Notes: generated by a model from the letters alone, not told the origin. A stretch of DNA of 64,000 nt from an uncultured Erythrobacter sp. (GCA_947495695.1 CANLZP010000002.1:372001-436000); one strand, 5' to 3'; shown: positions 8,900 through 21,271, counted from the first letter of the stretch. Program-made: numbers and translations.

Positions 8900-8931
8900 A
8901 GGGCGGGGGTGCGTGGCACTCTCGCCCTTTT
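8900..8931 (+). terminator. Rho-independent terminator after the M56 gene
   Basis: AGGGCG at 8900-8905 pairs with CGCCCT at 8923-8928, and the stem can extend inward with wobble pairs to a seven-base loop. A TTTT tail follows at 8928-8931. It lies 25 bases after the M56 stop and separates blaI-M56 from creD. Confidence 0.7.
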
Positions 8932-9017
8932 CATTGGGACAAACACGGGGGTTCACACAGCATTCAGTTCATCGCTCACAATGCACGACTCATCGCTATC
9001 ACACGGAGGATGAGAAT

Positions 9018-10427
9018 ATGCGTGAACGAAGTCCCGGAATTCGAATGCTGTTTGTTGGGTTGATCGGCGCGTTGCTGATTATTCCCCTGCTGATGGTCTA
9101 TGGTTTGGTCAGCGACCGCCAGCATCAAGCGCGGGTTGCGCAAGACTCAATCTCTGCCGGATGGGCTGGCCCCCAGGTCATCGCAGGGCCGGTGATCGTC
9201 ATTCCCTTTATGGAAGAGACGCTCTCAACCGAGGAAGTAGACGGCAAGACTGTGACCCGAACGGTCAACACACGGTCAGAATTGTTCGTTTCTCCCGAGC
9301 TTCAAAAAGCGCAGGCGCAAATCGATCCTGACGTCAAAACACGGGCGATCTATCAAAGCGTAATTTACACAGCGACCCTATCAGGGGTGGCCGAATTTGT
9401 GCTGCCCGATGATTTGTCAGCGATGGGATTCAATGCCGATCAATTGCTGCTGGACGAGGTCGAAATCCGCCTGGGCATGTCCGACCCGCGCGGGCTGCAA
9501 ACCGATGCTGTGCTGCGCATCGCAGGCGAAGATGTCGCGCTGAAGCCGGGCAAGGGACCCTCGGCCAGTGGCGGTGCCGGGATGCATGGATATTTCGATT
9601 GGTCACAAGGTCAACCGATTGCGCTCGATTGGAGCTATAGCCTACGCGGCAGCCGTTCCTTCAGCTTTGTGCCGCGCGGGAAATCCAGCGAATGGAGCGT
9701 GCGTTCCGATTGGCAACACCCCAGCTTTAGCGGAAGCTTTTTGCCCGATGAGGATGCGGTGGAACACGACGAAAATGGTTTTGCCGCCAGCTGGTCCATT
9801 TCCAATCTGGCGCTGGGCCAGTCCATGGTCACTCGTAATGATCATGGTGCGCCGATGATCGATGGCGGAGGTGTAAGCCAGGCCGCCTATACGTCGGTTA
9901 TCGAAGCGGCAACGGGCCGCAATCAGAGCATGGCTGCAACCATTCGCTTGATCGAGCCAGTGGATCTGTACAGCCAGGTTGATCGGGCCGTGAAATATGG
10001 CTTCTTGTTCATCGGCTTTACGTTTCTTGCCTTCTTCATGTTCGACGTAGTGGGCGGGGTGAAGGTCGCCTCGCCGGAATATCTGATGACCGGTGCCGGA
10101 TTGGTGCTGTTCTTTGTGCTGTTGCTGGCCTTTGCCGAGGTGGTTGGATTCACCATCGCCTATGCCATAGCCAGTGCGGCCATTATCGGCTTGCTGACAA
10201 GCTACAGCGCCGCGGTGCTGAACAGTTGGAAGCGGGCCAAAATGATCGCAGCATTGCTGGTGGGACTGTATGCCCTGCTGTATGTCTTGCTCAGCCTCGA
10301 GGCATTCTCGCTTTTGATTGGATCGATCTTGCTGTTCTTCGCTTTGGCCGGAGTGATGTATGCCACCCGCGGCATCGACTGGTCTCCCAAAGCAGAGCTG
10401 GAAAATGCAGACGAAGTGATTTCCTGA
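9018..10427 (+). CDS. creD: Cell envelope integrity inner membrane protein CreD
   Basis: The 469-residue protein has an N-terminal membrane anchor (RMLFVGLIGALLIIPLLMV), a large periplasmic region including the family's SDPRGLQ and WSYSLRGSRSFSFVP segments, and five or six C-terminal membrane helices starting at YGFLFIGFTFLAFFMFD. This is the CreD layout; CreD affects envelope integrity, colicin tolerance and beta-lactam response in other bacteria. ATG 9018 is chosen because GGAGG at 9005-9009 precedes it by eight bases; the frame open from 8913 crosses the upstream terminator region. It follows the BlaI/M56 pair, supporting a shared envelope-stress theme. Confidence 0.9.
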   Translation: MRERSPGIRMLFVGLIGALLIIPLLMVYGLVSDRQHQARVAQDSISAGWAGPQVIAGPVIVIPFMEETLSTEEVDGKTVTRTVNTRSELFVSPELQKAQAQIDPDVKTRAIYQSVIYTATLSGVAEFVLPDDLSAMGFNADQLLLDEVEIRLGMSDPRGLQTDAVLRIAGEDVALKPGKGPSASGGAGMHGYFDWSQGQPIALDWSYSLRGSRSFSFVPRGKSSEWSVRSDWQHPSFSGSFLPDEDAVEHDENGFAASWSISNLALGQSMVTRNDHGAPMIDGGGVSQAAYTSVIEAATGRNQSMAATIRLIEPVDLYSQVDRAVKYGFLFIGFTFLAFFMFDVVGGVKVASPEYLMTGAGLVLFFVLLLAFAEVVGFTIAYAIASAAIIGLLTSYSAAVLNSWKRAKMIAALLVGLYALLYVLLSLEAFSLLIGSILLFFALAGVMYATRGIDWSPKAELENADEVIS

Positions 10428-10449
10428 TCACTAAGATCCGCACATGAAT

Positions 10450-10485
10450 AGGCCCGGCTGCACATGATGTGTGGCCGGGCCTTTC
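10450..10485. terminator. Strong hairpin between convergent creD and the zinc peptidase gene
   Basis: AGGCCCGGC at 10450-10458 pairs perfectly with GCCGGGCCT at 10474-10482. The stem continues through two G-T wobbles and CACA/TGTG to a TGA loop, about 15 pairs in all. A short T run follows on the plus strand. Its place 22 bases after the creD stop and before the stop of the facing gene suits a terminator for creD and perhaps both. Confidence 0.7.
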
Positions 10486-10515
10486 ATTGCCAGTAGATGA
10501 TGAGGTTAGAGCCCT

Positions 10516-11394
10516 TCAGCCAAAGTCGAAATACACGTCACATTGCGTATCATCGGCGCTTTGCAGGCCGCGTTTCAGGGCCTCCATCCGTTGGGCGCTG
10601 GTGCCGTGGGTGAAGTTTTCGGGATTGACCCGTTGACCCGCGCTGCGTTGCAATGTGTCATCGCCAATTGCGCTGGCTGCGCGCAGGCCTTCTTCCATGT
10701 CGCCTGGCTCGATCAGATTGCGGTTCTTGCCTGCCCACACACCGGCATAGCAATCGGCCTGCAACTCCATCCTTACCTGCAGGGCATTGGCCCGAGAGCG
10801 GTCTTGCTGCTGCGCACTGCGCACTTGCGCGGCCAGCCCGGTCAAATTCTGGATGTGGTGACCATACTCATGCGCGATCACATAATAGCGCGCGAAATCG
10901 CCGCCAGCGCCCATTCGGCGTGCCATGGTGTCGTAGAAACTGGTGTCGATATAGATGCCCATGTCGGCCGGGCAGTAGAATGGACCGGCTGCCGATGTCG
11001 CGCTGCCGCACCCCTGTGTGGTGACCGAACCGCCGCGATACAGATCCAGGAATGGGTCCTGGAAGCGAATGCCCGCACGCGCAAATTCGGGCTGCCATGT
11101 CTGGTTGAGCGAGGTGAGCGCATTGCACGCTTCTTGCGCATAGGGTCCGCTGTTGCACACCTCTTGCTCGCTCAGCTGACTTTGACCTTGCGATTGTGAT
11201 GCCGGCACGGATTGTTGCACATCTTCGATTACACCAATTGTTTGCAGCGGGTCTGCGCCAAAGGCGAAATAGGCAATCGCAGCGATAATGATCGTCCCGC
11301 AGCCGATGCCGCCGCCTCTGCCGCCCGGAATGCGGCTGCCACCACCGCTCGACCGGACCCGAATCTTCGATGTATCGAATGGATTGAGACGCAT
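10516..11394 (-). CDS. Neutral zinc metallopeptidase (YpfJ family)
   Basis: The 292-residue product has an N-terminal cytoplasmic Gly/Arg-rich stretch, one membrane helix (CGTIIIAAIAYFAFG) and a large extracytoplasmic domain. That domain carries the zinc motif AHEYGHHIQ, the conserved CYAGVWAGKN, and the ending FTHGTSAQRMEALKRG, which defines the putative neutral zinc metallopeptidase family (PF04228, YpfJ). The start is ATG 11394, preceded by AAGGGA; a TTG at 11409 is in frame but less likely. Its substrate is unknown. It converges on creD and is transcribed away from the dehydrogenase gene at 11510. Confidence 0.9.
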   Translation of the reverse strand: MRLNPFDTSKIRVRSSGGGSRIPGGRGGGIGCGTIIIAAIAYFAFGADPLQTIGVIEDVQQSVPASQSQGQSQLSEQEVCNSGPYAQEACNALTSLNQTWQPEFARAGIRFQDPFLDLYRGGSVTTQGCGSATSAAGPFYCPADMGIYIDTSFYDTMARRMGAGGDFARYYVIAHEYGHHIQNLTGLAAQVRSAQQQDRSRANALQVRMELQADCYAGVWAGKNRNLIEPGDMEEGLRAASAIGDDTLQRSAGQRVNPENFTHGTSAQRMEALKRGLQSADDTQCDVYFDFG

Positions 11395-11509
11395 ACTATT
11401 TCCCTTCAAAGTATAGCCGAACTCCGCACCTATTCGACGTTTGTGCTGGACACCTGCAATTACTGAGGCAAAAGCAACCTGGCTCCGAAGTCAACTGTAG
11501 AGGTAGTGA

Positions 11510-12265
11510 ATGTTCCTTCAAGGTAAGCGCGCATTAGTAACCGGTTCAACCTCCGGCATTGGTCTGGCGGTGGCCCGCGCATTGCATGCAGAAGGGGCGC
11601 AGGTCATTCTGAACGGCTTTGGTGATAGCCAAGAAATTGCCGCGCTGTGCGAGGAATTGTCGGCCAGCCATAGCGCAGCCAATTTGCTGGATGTTGCGGC
11701 CATTGAAGCCATGATGGACGAGATCGGCGACATAGACATTCTGGTGAACAATGCCGGAATGCAGCATGTTTCGCCGGTAGACAGTTTCCCGACAGACAAG
11801 TGGGACGCGATCATCGGGCTCAATCTGACCGCACCGTTCCACACCTGCCGCTTGGCTGTGCCAGCGATGAAGGCAAAGGGGTGGGGGCGGATCATCAACA
11901 CGGCCTCGGCCCACTCCAAAGTCGCCTCACCGTTCAAGAGCGCCTATAATGCGTCCAAACATGGCTTGGATGGCTTCACCAAGACGCTCGCTCTGGAAGT
12001 GGCGCAAAACGGCATTACGGCTAATTGCATCAGCCCCGGCTATGCCTGGACACCGCTGATCGAAGGGCAAATCCCCGACACTATGGCAGCGCGCGGCCTA
12101 ACCCGCGACGAGGTTATCAACGACGTCTTGTTGGCAACAACGCCTAGCAAGAAGTTTGTCCAGCCCAGCGAAATTGGCGCGCTGGCGGTGTTCCTGTGCC
12201 GCGAGGAAATGGCCAATGTCACCGGTGCAAATTGGAGCATCGACGGAGGTTGGACGACCCATTGA
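11510..12265 (+). CDS. bdhA: 3-hydroxybutyrate dehydrogenase (SDR)
   Basis: The 251-residue SDR has TGSTSGIG near the N-terminus, NNAGMQHVSPVDSFP, the active-site YNASK, and the CISPGYAWTPL segment. The NNAGxQHVxPxxxFP pattern is characteristic of D-3-hydroxybutyrate dehydrogenases, which interconvert 3-hydroxybutyrate and acetoacetate with NAD in polyhydroxybutyrate and ketone-body use. GAGGTAG precedes ATG 11510. Its stop overlaps the start of the M28 peptidase by one base (TGATG). Confidence 0.9.
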   Translation: MFLQGKRALVTGSTSGIGLAVARALHAEGAQVILNGFGDSQEIAALCEELSASHSAANLLDVAAIEAMMDEIGDIDILVNNAGMQHVSPVDSFPTDKWDAIIGLNLTAPFHTCRLAVPAMKAKGWGRIINTASAHSKVASPFKSAYNASKHGLDGFTKTLALEVAQNGITANCISPGYAWTPLIEGQIPDTMAARGLTRDEVINDVLLATTPSKKFVQPSEIGALAVFLCREEMANVTGANWSIDGGWTTH

Positions 12266-13770
12266 TGGCTGCCTTGGCTAACTCACATTTGGCTAAGATG
12301 ATGGCGCGATGGGCAGTCGTTTCAGCCACCGCGCTGGCTGTCGTTTCCTGTTCGAACATGCCTCAGGGGCGCATTCCCCCGGACGAGCGTGCGGGGATTG
12401 AGGCTCGGCTACTAAGCGACATCAACATTCTGGCGAGCGAAGAATTTGCCGGTCGCCGCCCGGGCACAGTGGGTGAGGCCAAAACGCTCGCATTTATCCA
12501 ACAATCACTGACGCAGGCCGGGTTCGTCTCGGGCACCAATGACCCTGCCAATCCGTGGCGCGCGCCGGTATTGCTGGTCAACACGGCTGCAACTGACAGC
12601 CGGATCTCGATCACTTCGGGCAAGCGGACGGTTGTTTTGCCGTCGGACAATGCCTTTGCCCATACCTTGGCATCGCTCGGCTTGGTTGAAGGTGGCGAGA
12701 TGACATTTGTGGGCCGTTTGGCCGAGGATGTTCTTGACGAGCAGGTATTGGGCCGCGTCGTGGTTATGTTGGGTGAACCGGGCAAGAGCCCGCCGCGCCG
12801 CGAAGCTCTGTTCAAAAAGGGCGCCGCCGCGATCATCACTGTGGTAGAGGACGCTGCCAGCGTTGAGCAGGTGCGCGCATTTCGTTCGCAAGACAGCTTT
12901 ATCCTGGCCAGCGACGCGACCGATCATTTGAGCGTGTTTGTGACGAATGAGGCCATGAAAGCAGGCCTTGGCGCAGAGCAGTGGGACGAATTGGTCGCCA
13001 GCGCTGATGAGGAAGGTTTTGCTCCGATAAAGCTGGATGCAACGGCCAGCGTGGAGGCCCGCACCAAACGCCGCGAAGTCACCTCGCACAATGTAATCGG
13101 ACGGCTTGCCGGCACCAATCCGCAGGCAGGCGCAGTATTCCTGATGGCGCATTGGGACCATTTTGGTGAGTGCGGCGAGGAAGGCGCAGCCGACCGTCTG
13201 TGCAATGGCGCGGTTGATAACGCCAGCGGCGTTGCCGTGATGCTGGAATTGGCGGATCGGTTGGCCGCTTCAGGTCCGCATGACCGCGACATCTATATCC
13301 TGGGAACCACGGCAGAGGAGTGGGGTCTGCTTGGAGCGAAGGCTTTTGTCCAAACCCCTGCTGTTCCACTGGATCAGATTGCGGCTGTTTTGAACTATGA
13401 CACGGTCGCTGTCGCACCGCAGGGCAGCGATTTTGTTTTTGTTGGCGAAGGGGAAACGCCGCTGGACGGCATTGTCCTCGACACGTTGGCCGATCAGGAC
13501 CGCACTTTGGGCAATCAAATCATGGCCCAGCAATTCATCCGCAGGCAGGATTCCTGGGCCTTTCTGGAGGCTGACGTTCCCGCGATAGTCATCTCCACCA
13601 ATCTCGGCTCGCAGGAATCGCTCGAGACGTTCCTCAACCAGCGATATCATCAGGCCTCTGACGAGGTTGAGGGGCTTGAGCTGGGCGGGGCGATTGACGA
13701 TGTTGTCCTGAACGAACTTTTGCTGAAAAGACTGGCCAGCACGACGGAATATCCCACCGACGGGGAATAA
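12265..13770 (+). CDS. M28 family metallopeptidase (lipoprotein-type signal)
   Basis: The 501-residue product has a hydrophobic signal ending AVVSC, consistent with lipidation. The middle holds a protease-associated-type insert, and the catalytic part has the M28 zinc ligands: AHWDH, the bridging Asp in VDNASG, the Glu pair in TAEEWG, NYD, and the C-terminal HQASDEVE. M28 enzymes are amino- or carboxypeptidases with two zinc ions; here it is exported. ATG 12265 overlaps the dehydrogenase stop; ATGs at 12298 and 12301 are alternatives lying closer to the hydrophobic core. Confidence 0.88.
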   Translation: MAALANSHLAKMMARWAVVSATALAVVSCSNMPQGRIPPDERAGIEARLLSDINILASEEFAGRRPGTVGEAKTLAFIQQSLTQAGFVSGTNDPANPWRAPVLLVNTAATDSRISITSGKRTVVLPSDNAFAHTLASLGLVEGGEMTFVGRLAEDVLDEQVLGRVVVMLGEPGKSPPRREALFKKGAAAIITVVEDAASVEQVRAFRSQDSFILASDATDHLSVFVTNEAMKAGLGAEQWDELVASADEEGFAPIKLDATASVEARTKRREVTSHNVIGRLAGTNPQAGAVFLMAHWDHFGECGEEGAADRLCNGAVDNASGVAVMLELADRLAASGPHDRDIYILGTTAEEWGLLGAKAFVQTPAVPLDQIAAVLNYDTVAVAPQGSDFVFVGEGETPLDGIVLDTLADQDRTLGNQIMAQQFIRRQDSWAFLEADVPAIVISTNLGSQESLETFLNQRYHQASDEVEGLELGGAIDDVVLNELLLKRLASTTEYPTDGE

Positions 13771-13848
13771 TAGTTTCCCGCCCCCTAGCACCTGTCACAT
13801 AGTGTCGTTACATGGGCCGCCACGATTCTATCCGCGCTGCGCGTTTGA

Positions 13849-16499
<2,651 letters not shown>

Positions 16500-16560
16500 T
16501 AGCCACTCGGCTATGGCTGAGCCATCAACCGATAGATCAGCAGCCCTCAAGGAGTTGTTC

Positions 16561-17061
16561 ATGCGTTTTGCGCCTGCCGCCGCGGCATTGTCATTGATTG
16601 TTGCCGTTACCGCGAGCGTCGGTAGCGCAGGAGACCGCGAGGCGTCTCCGCGTGCAGTAATGCTGATGGCACAAGCCGAGGCTGCATTAGCTGCCGGAGA
16701 GACGCAAAAGGCGATCGATTCATTCGAAGCCGCACTGGCGGTTGATCCCGGCCACACACCAATATTCTTGGGCTTGGCGAAGGTCGCCCGTCAGGAAGGG
16801 CTGCAGGGCAAGGCCATTCGCTATTACCGCGAAGCCATTGCCCGCGATCCCGATAATTTCGCGGCTATCTCGGGCGAGGGCGAGGCCTTGGTTGAGAAGG
16901 GCGCGCTGGAGAAAGCCAAGCGCAACTTGGCCAAATTGCAAAGCATGTGCGGTGCCTCCTGTCCCGAGACATTGGTGCTGCAAACCTCGATTGAGCAAGG
17001 TGGCCAAACACGAATGGCGGCCGATGCCATGAGCAGCAATCCGTCCTCGGCCAACAACTGA
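16561..17061 (+). CDS. Secreted tetratricopeptide-repeat protein
   Basis: The 166-residue product has a signal peptide (MRFAPAAAALSLIVAV...) and at least two TPR units at about residues 38-105 (AEAALAAGETQKAIDSFEAAL, then GLQGKAIRYYREAIARDP). It is likely a periplasmic adaptor; no partner can be named. AAGGAG at 16549-16554 stands six bases before ATG 16561, which settles the start against a longer frame that runs inside the upstream gene. Confidence 0.85.
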   Translation: MRFAPAAAALSLIVAVTASVGSAGDREASPRAVMLMAQAEAALAAGETQKAIDSFEAALAVDPGHTPIFLGLAKVARQEGLQGKAIRYYREAIARDPDNFAAISGEGEALVEKGALEKAKRNLAKLQSMCGASCPETLVLQTSIEQGGQTRMAADAMSSNPSSANN

Positions 17062-17075
17062 AAAGCGAGCCAATC

Positions 17076-17750
17076 ATGATCACGCTGCATCACTTGGAAT
17101 ATTCGCAAAGTTTCAGAATTTTGTGGCTGCTTGAGGAGTTGGGCGCGGAGTATGAGCTGAAGCTCTACAACCGTGATCCGGAAACCAATCTGGCCCCGGC
17201 CGAGTACAAGGCGATTTCCCCGCTCGGCACGGCCCCGGTAATTACCGATGGTGATTTGGCACTGGCCGAGAGCAATGCGATTATCGACTATATTCTGGAC
17301 CAACATCCCGAAAGTCCGCTCGACCCTGCGCCGGGCAGCAAGCATCGCGCGCGCCACCTGTTTTGGTATCACGCATCGCAGGGCTCCATGATGTCGATTG
17401 GCATGGTGGATATGATCATGCGCGTGCTGGAGCAACGCAGCCCATGGCCCATCAGCAAATTGCTGGGTGCTGTTTTCGGACAGGCGCGCAAATCCTTCAC
17501 CGGCCCGCGCAACGCGGCCATGTTGGCCAAGATCGAGAAGGACTTGGGCGAAGCGCCTTGGTTCGGCGGCGATCAGGTGACCAGTGCTGACATCACCATG
17601 AGCTATCCCATGGAAGCCTTGCGCGATCGCGGTCAATTGGGCGCCGATCATCCCAATGCAATGGCCTGGTTTGACCGGGTCGACGCATTGCCGTCTTATC
17701 AATCGGCCCGCAAAATTGATGATCGTCCGACTGTTTCGTTTGCGATCTGA
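17076..17750 (+). CDS. Glutathione S-transferase family protein
   Basis: The 224-residue protein has the N-terminal thioredoxin-like GST domain with SQSFRILWLLEELG as the active-site turn, the cis-proline/glutathione segment LGTAPVITDGDLALAESNAI, and the helical C-terminal domain with the SADITMSYP signature. Substrate is unknown. Its stop is only a few bases from the end of the convergent rppH gene, with no terminator visible between them. Confidence 0.9.
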   Translation: MITLHHLEYSQSFRILWLLEELGAEYELKLYNRDPETNLAPAEYKAISPLGTAPVITDGDLALAESNAIIDYILDQHPESPLDPAPGSKHRARHLFWYHASQGSMMSIGMVDMIMRVLEQRSPWPISKLLGAVFGQARKSFTGPRNAAMLAKIEKDLGEAPWFGGDQVTSADITMSYPMEALRDRGQLGADHPNAMAWFDRVDALPSYQSARKIDDRPTVSFAI

Positions 17751-17756
17751 TCAGGT

Positions 17757-18254
17757 TCAGATAAGCGCGCCAAATTCGTCGAGAACCGCTTTATAGACGT
17801 GCTTTTTGAACGGCACGATCAGGTCGACGATTGCGTCTGGGTCAACCCATTTCCACTCGCAAAATTCGGGTGGATGATGCGCTTCTAGATCGACATCGGC
17901 ATCGCTCCCGGAAAAGCGCATAAGATACCAGATCTGTTCTTGACCGCAGTATTTCCCTTTCCACAATTTGCCCAGCAATCCTTCGGGCAAATCATAGCGA
18001 ATGGGATCTTTGGTCACTCCGATCACGCTGACATGAACCTCTGTTACGCCGGTTTCCTCAGCCAATTCGCGAAAAGCGGCAATTTGCAAATCTTCCCCTT
18101 TGTCGACGCCGCCTTGCGGCATCTGCCAAAAGTCCCCGAGAGCACCTGACGCCTCGCGGTGATCAATCCGCTTGCCGGCGAAGATCTTGCCGTCCCGATT
18201 GACCAGCATGATGCCGACGCAGGGGCGATATTCTGTCGGCAGAGCCTTGGTCAC
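17757..18254 (-). CDS. rppH: RNA pyrophosphohydrolase (Nudix)
   Basis: RppH removes pyrophosphate from 5' ends of RNAs and starts their decay. The 165-residue product begins at GTG 18254 with the family opening YRPCVGIMLVNRDGKIF and has WQMPQGGVDKGED followed by the Nudix box with RELAEETG. It has the usual C-terminal EWKWVDPD. The GTG overlaps the upstream esterase stop (GTGA). Confidence 0.92.
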   Translation of the reverse strand: MTKALPTEYRPCVGIMLVNRDGKIFAGKRIDHREASGALGDFWQMPQGGVDKGEDLQIAAFRELAEETGVTEVHVSVIGVTKDPIRYDLPEGLLGKLWKGKYCGQEQIWYLMRFSGSDADVDLEAHHPPEFCEWKWVDPDAIVDLIVPFKKHVYKAVLDEFGALI

Positions 18255-19201
18255 GCACTTGTCTCCAGCATCAGTTTCATCGCCGCAATCATGCGCTCCA
18301 GATCTTGCTGGTAGCTCGGCACCGCTTGGCGCAGATTGGTGAAGGAATGGGTCGCGCCATGCATTTCCAGATGGATGTGATTGATGCCGGCATTGGACAG
18401 TGCTGCGCCATAATCGCGCCCTGAATCGCGGATCGGGTCGAGCCCGGCTGTGACCAATAATGTGGGTGGCGTGCTGCTATGGTCCCCCAATATTGGCATG
18501 GCTCGCGCGTCGTCATGATCGGGTTGATAGTGCGCTTCAAAGAATTCGACGGCGTCCTTAGTCAATACATAGCCGTCGGCAAAGTCGGTCAGACTGGCTG
18601 AACCGGCGGAATTGCTAGCCATAGGGAAAATGGGCACTTGCAACACAACGGGCGTTGCAGCTGGATTGGCTGAAAGCTGTTGCGAGACAACGATGCTGGC
18701 AGTGCCACCCGCGCTATCACCAATGGGAATGACGCCTGTGACCTCACGGCCAATTGCCTCGGGAGAAGCAGCGATCCAGCGCGTGGCCGCTTCGCAATCG
18801 TCAACCGCGGCCGGGAACGGGTGCTCGGGTGCGCAGCGGTAATCCACGGCAATCAGCGGCAAGTCCATTTCTGCGGCCAATTCGGTGCACAGATTGTGAT
18901 GCGTCTCCAGATCGCCAATCACAAAGCCGCCGCCATGATAAAACACCATGACCGGACCCGCGCCGCGCGTTTCGCGGGCATCATACAATCGCAGCGGTAT
19001 ATCGCCGCCCGGTCCCGGACAGGTCAGATCCTTGATGACCGCCAATTCACGGGCAGGCCGATCTCCCATTGTGTGCAGAGCGAGATAACCCGCGCGCGCT
19101 TCCTCCAGCGTCTGATCAGCCAGCTTTGGTCCGTTGATCGCAGCGATAATGGCCAGAAAGGCTTTCACATCGTCGCGTACATAAGGGGTCGTTTCAGTCA
19201 T
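18251..19201 (-). CDS. Alpha/beta hydrolase (hormone-sensitive-lipase-type esterase)
   Basis: The 316-residue protein has the oxyanion motif FYHGGGFVIGD, the nucleophile elbow IGDSAGG, the acid residue in GLDPIRDSG and the C-terminal histidine in MHGATHSF. These four together define family IV bacterial esterases. There is no signal peptide, so it is cytoplasmic. It is transcribed divergently from korA and overlaps rppH by four bases. Confidence 0.9.
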   Translation of the reverse strand: MTETTPYVRDDVKAFLAIIAAINGPKLADQTLEEARAGYLALHTMGDRPARELAVIKDLTCPGPGGDIPLRLYDARETRGAGPVMVFYHGGGFVIGDLETHHNLCTELAAEMDLPLIAVDYRCAPEHPFPAAVDDCEAATRWIAASPEAIGREVTGVIPIGDSAGGTASIVVSQQLSANPAATPVVLQVPIFPMASNSAGSASLTDFADGYVLTKDAVEFFEAHYQPDHDDARAMPILGDHSSTPPTLLVTAGLDPIRDSGRDYGAALSNAGINHIHLEMHGATHSFTNLRQAVPSYQQDLERMIAAMKLMLETSA

Positions 19202-19396
19202 GTTTGGCCGCCGCTCCGCTATTCTTTTGCATAGGTTCTATGGTGTAATTGGGGGATAATTGCGATTGTTCTGCTTTTCCACTCGACTTTTTGTCTCGCT
19301 AGGAGAAAAACTTCGTTGCGAGAGGAAGTGCCTATCCATAGGTGCATCTTTCAACAGGACAAGCGCCTTTTATTCGGCGCGCGAGAAGGAACTTAC

Positions 19397-21271
19397 ATGG
19401 CGACGCAAGCCGCAGACCTTGGATCTGCTAACGAACCATCCGCACAACCTGATGCTGTAGTTGTCCGCTTTGCTGGCGACAGTGGTGACGGGATGCAATT
19501 GACCGGTGGCCAGTTTACTTTGTCGACCGCCTTGGCCGGTAATGACCTGGCGACCTTCCCGGATTTTCCAGCCGAGATCCGCGCTCCGCAAGGAACGCTG
19601 TTTGGCGTGTCCGCCTTCCAGATCAACTTTGGCAGCCGCGAGATTTCGACCGCTGGCGATGCGCCCGATGTTCTGGTGGCGATGAATCCCGCTGCGCTGA
19701 AGGTAAACTTGCCATCCTTGAAGACTGGTGGATTGATCATCGCTGATACGGGCGAGTTCACGAAGCGGAACTTGGACAAGGCAAAATATGACGTCAGCCC
19801 GCTGGAAGATGACAGTCTGGCCAAATACAAGGTGCTGGCGTTCGATATCAGCGCCCTGACCATCGAAGCGGTCAAGGAATATGGCTTGGGCAATAAGGAC
19901 GCGCTGCGGTCCAAGAATATGTGGACGCTGGGGCTCGCCTTGTGGATGTTTGATCGCCCGCGCGAGCCCATTCACCAATGGCTAAAGCAAAAGTTCAAAA
20001 GCAAGCCTGACATCGCCAATGCCAATATTGCGGCGCTGGATGCAGGCCATGCCTATGGCGAAACGGCAGAGATTTCTGGCCCGCTAAGCCAGATCAATGT
20101 TGCGCCAACCAAGACAGAGGCTGGACTTTACCGCACGATTACTGGGGCTGAATCGATCAGTCTGGGCCTGGTCGCGGGGGCTCAATTGGCCGACTTGCCG
20201 ATGTTCTTTGGCGGTTATCCGATCACCCCGGCCTCAGCCATTCTGCACCATTTGGTGCGGTTGAAGGAATATGATGTCACCACCTTCCAGGCAGAGGATG
20301 AAATCGCTGCGATTTGTGCCGCGATTGGAGCCAGCTGGGCCGGTAGCCTTGGCATCACATCGTCGTCTGGACCTGGCATTGCCCTGAAGGGCGAGGCGAT
20401 GGGGCTGGCTATCATGACCGAATTGCCATTGGTAATCGTCAATTCGCAACGCGGTGGCCCATCCACCGGTCTGCCGACCAAGACCGAACAAAGCGATCTG
20501 TATCAGGCGATTTACGGCCGCAATGGTGATGCGCCGATGCCGGTTATCTCTGCCAGCAGCCCGGCCGATGCGTTTGAGTGCGCGATCGAGGCAGTGCGCA
20601 TCGCGGTGCAATATATGACCCCGGTCATGCTGTTGACCGATGGCTATATCGCCAATGCTGCTGAGCCTTGGAAAGTGCCCGATCCTGCGACCTTCGAACC
20701 GTTCCCCGTCACCTTCCTGGAAGAGAAGAACGATGGCGACACATTGCTGCCATACCGGCGCGATGAAAAGGGCGCTCGACCGTGGATCAAGCCGGGTACA
20801 CCTGAATTGATGCACCGCATCGGCGGGATCGAAAAGCACGAAGAAACCGGCAATATCGATTATTCGCCAGAGAACCATCAGGCCATGACCGATGCCCGCA
20901 AGGCAAAGATTGATGGCGTTGCCAACAGCATTCCTGATCAAGGATGTTGCTTGGGCGAACCGGGTGCAAAGCTGGCGCTGGTGGGCTGGGGGTCAACCTT
21001 TGGCCCCATCCATCGGGCGGTCAGTCAAGCACGAGAGAGGGGTCTGGACGTTGCCCATGTCCACTTCCGCCACATTTGGCCGATGCCCAAGAACACCGGC
21101 GACTTGCTGAAGAGTTTTGACAAGGTGCTGGTGCCCGAAATGAACACGGGACAGTTCAAAACTGTGCTGCGCGACCAATTCCTGGTCGATGCACAGCCGC
21201 TCAATAAGACGGATGGTTTGCCATTCTATATTCACGAGCTGGAAGCCGCGATTGAGGAGGCGTTGTCATGA
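19397..21271 (+). CDS. korA: 2-oxoacid:acceptor oxidoreductase, alpha (gamma-alpha fused) subunit
   Basis: The 624-residue protein joins the gamma domain (from about residue 20: RFAGDSGDGMQLTGGQ) to the pyrimidine-binding alpha domain (GYPITPASAILHHL, EDEIAAICAAIGASWAG, TSSSGPGIALKGE). This is the arrangement of KorA-type 2-oxoglutarate:ferredoxin oxidoreductase. With KorB it would oxidatively decarboxylate a 2-oxoacid, probably 2-oxoglutarate, reducing ferredoxin. ATG 19397 follows AGAAGGA; a longer frame from 19316 is less likely. Confidence 0.93.
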   Translation: MATQAADLGSANEPSAQPDAVVVRFAGDSGDGMQLTGGQFTLSTALAGNDLATFPDFPAEIRAPQGTLFGVSAFQINFGSREISTAGDAPDVLVAMNPAALKVNLPSLKTGGLIIADTGEFTKRNLDKAKYDVSPLEDDSLAKYKVLAFDISALTIEAVKEYGLGNKDALRSKNMWTLGLALWMFDRPREPIHQWLKQKFKSKPDIANANIAALDAGHAYGETAEISGPLSQINVAPTKTEAGLYRTITGAESISLGLVAGAQLADLPMFFGGYPITPASAILHHLVRLKEYDVTTFQAEDEIAAICAAIGASWAGSLGITSSSGPGIALKGEAMGLAIMTELPLVIVNSQRGGPSTGLPTKTEQSDLYQAIYGRNGDAPMPVISASSPADAFECAIEAVRIAVQYMTPVMLLTDGYIANAAEPWKVPDPATFEPFPVTFLEEKNDGDTLLPYRRDEKGARPWIKPGTPELMHRIGGIEKHEETGNIDYSPENHQAMTDARKAKIDGVANSIPDQGCCLGEPGAKLALVGWGSTFGPIHRAVSQARERGLDVAHVHFRHIWPMPKNTGDLLKSFDKVLVPEMNTGQFKTVLRDQFLVDAQPLNKTDGLPFYIHELEAAIEEALS

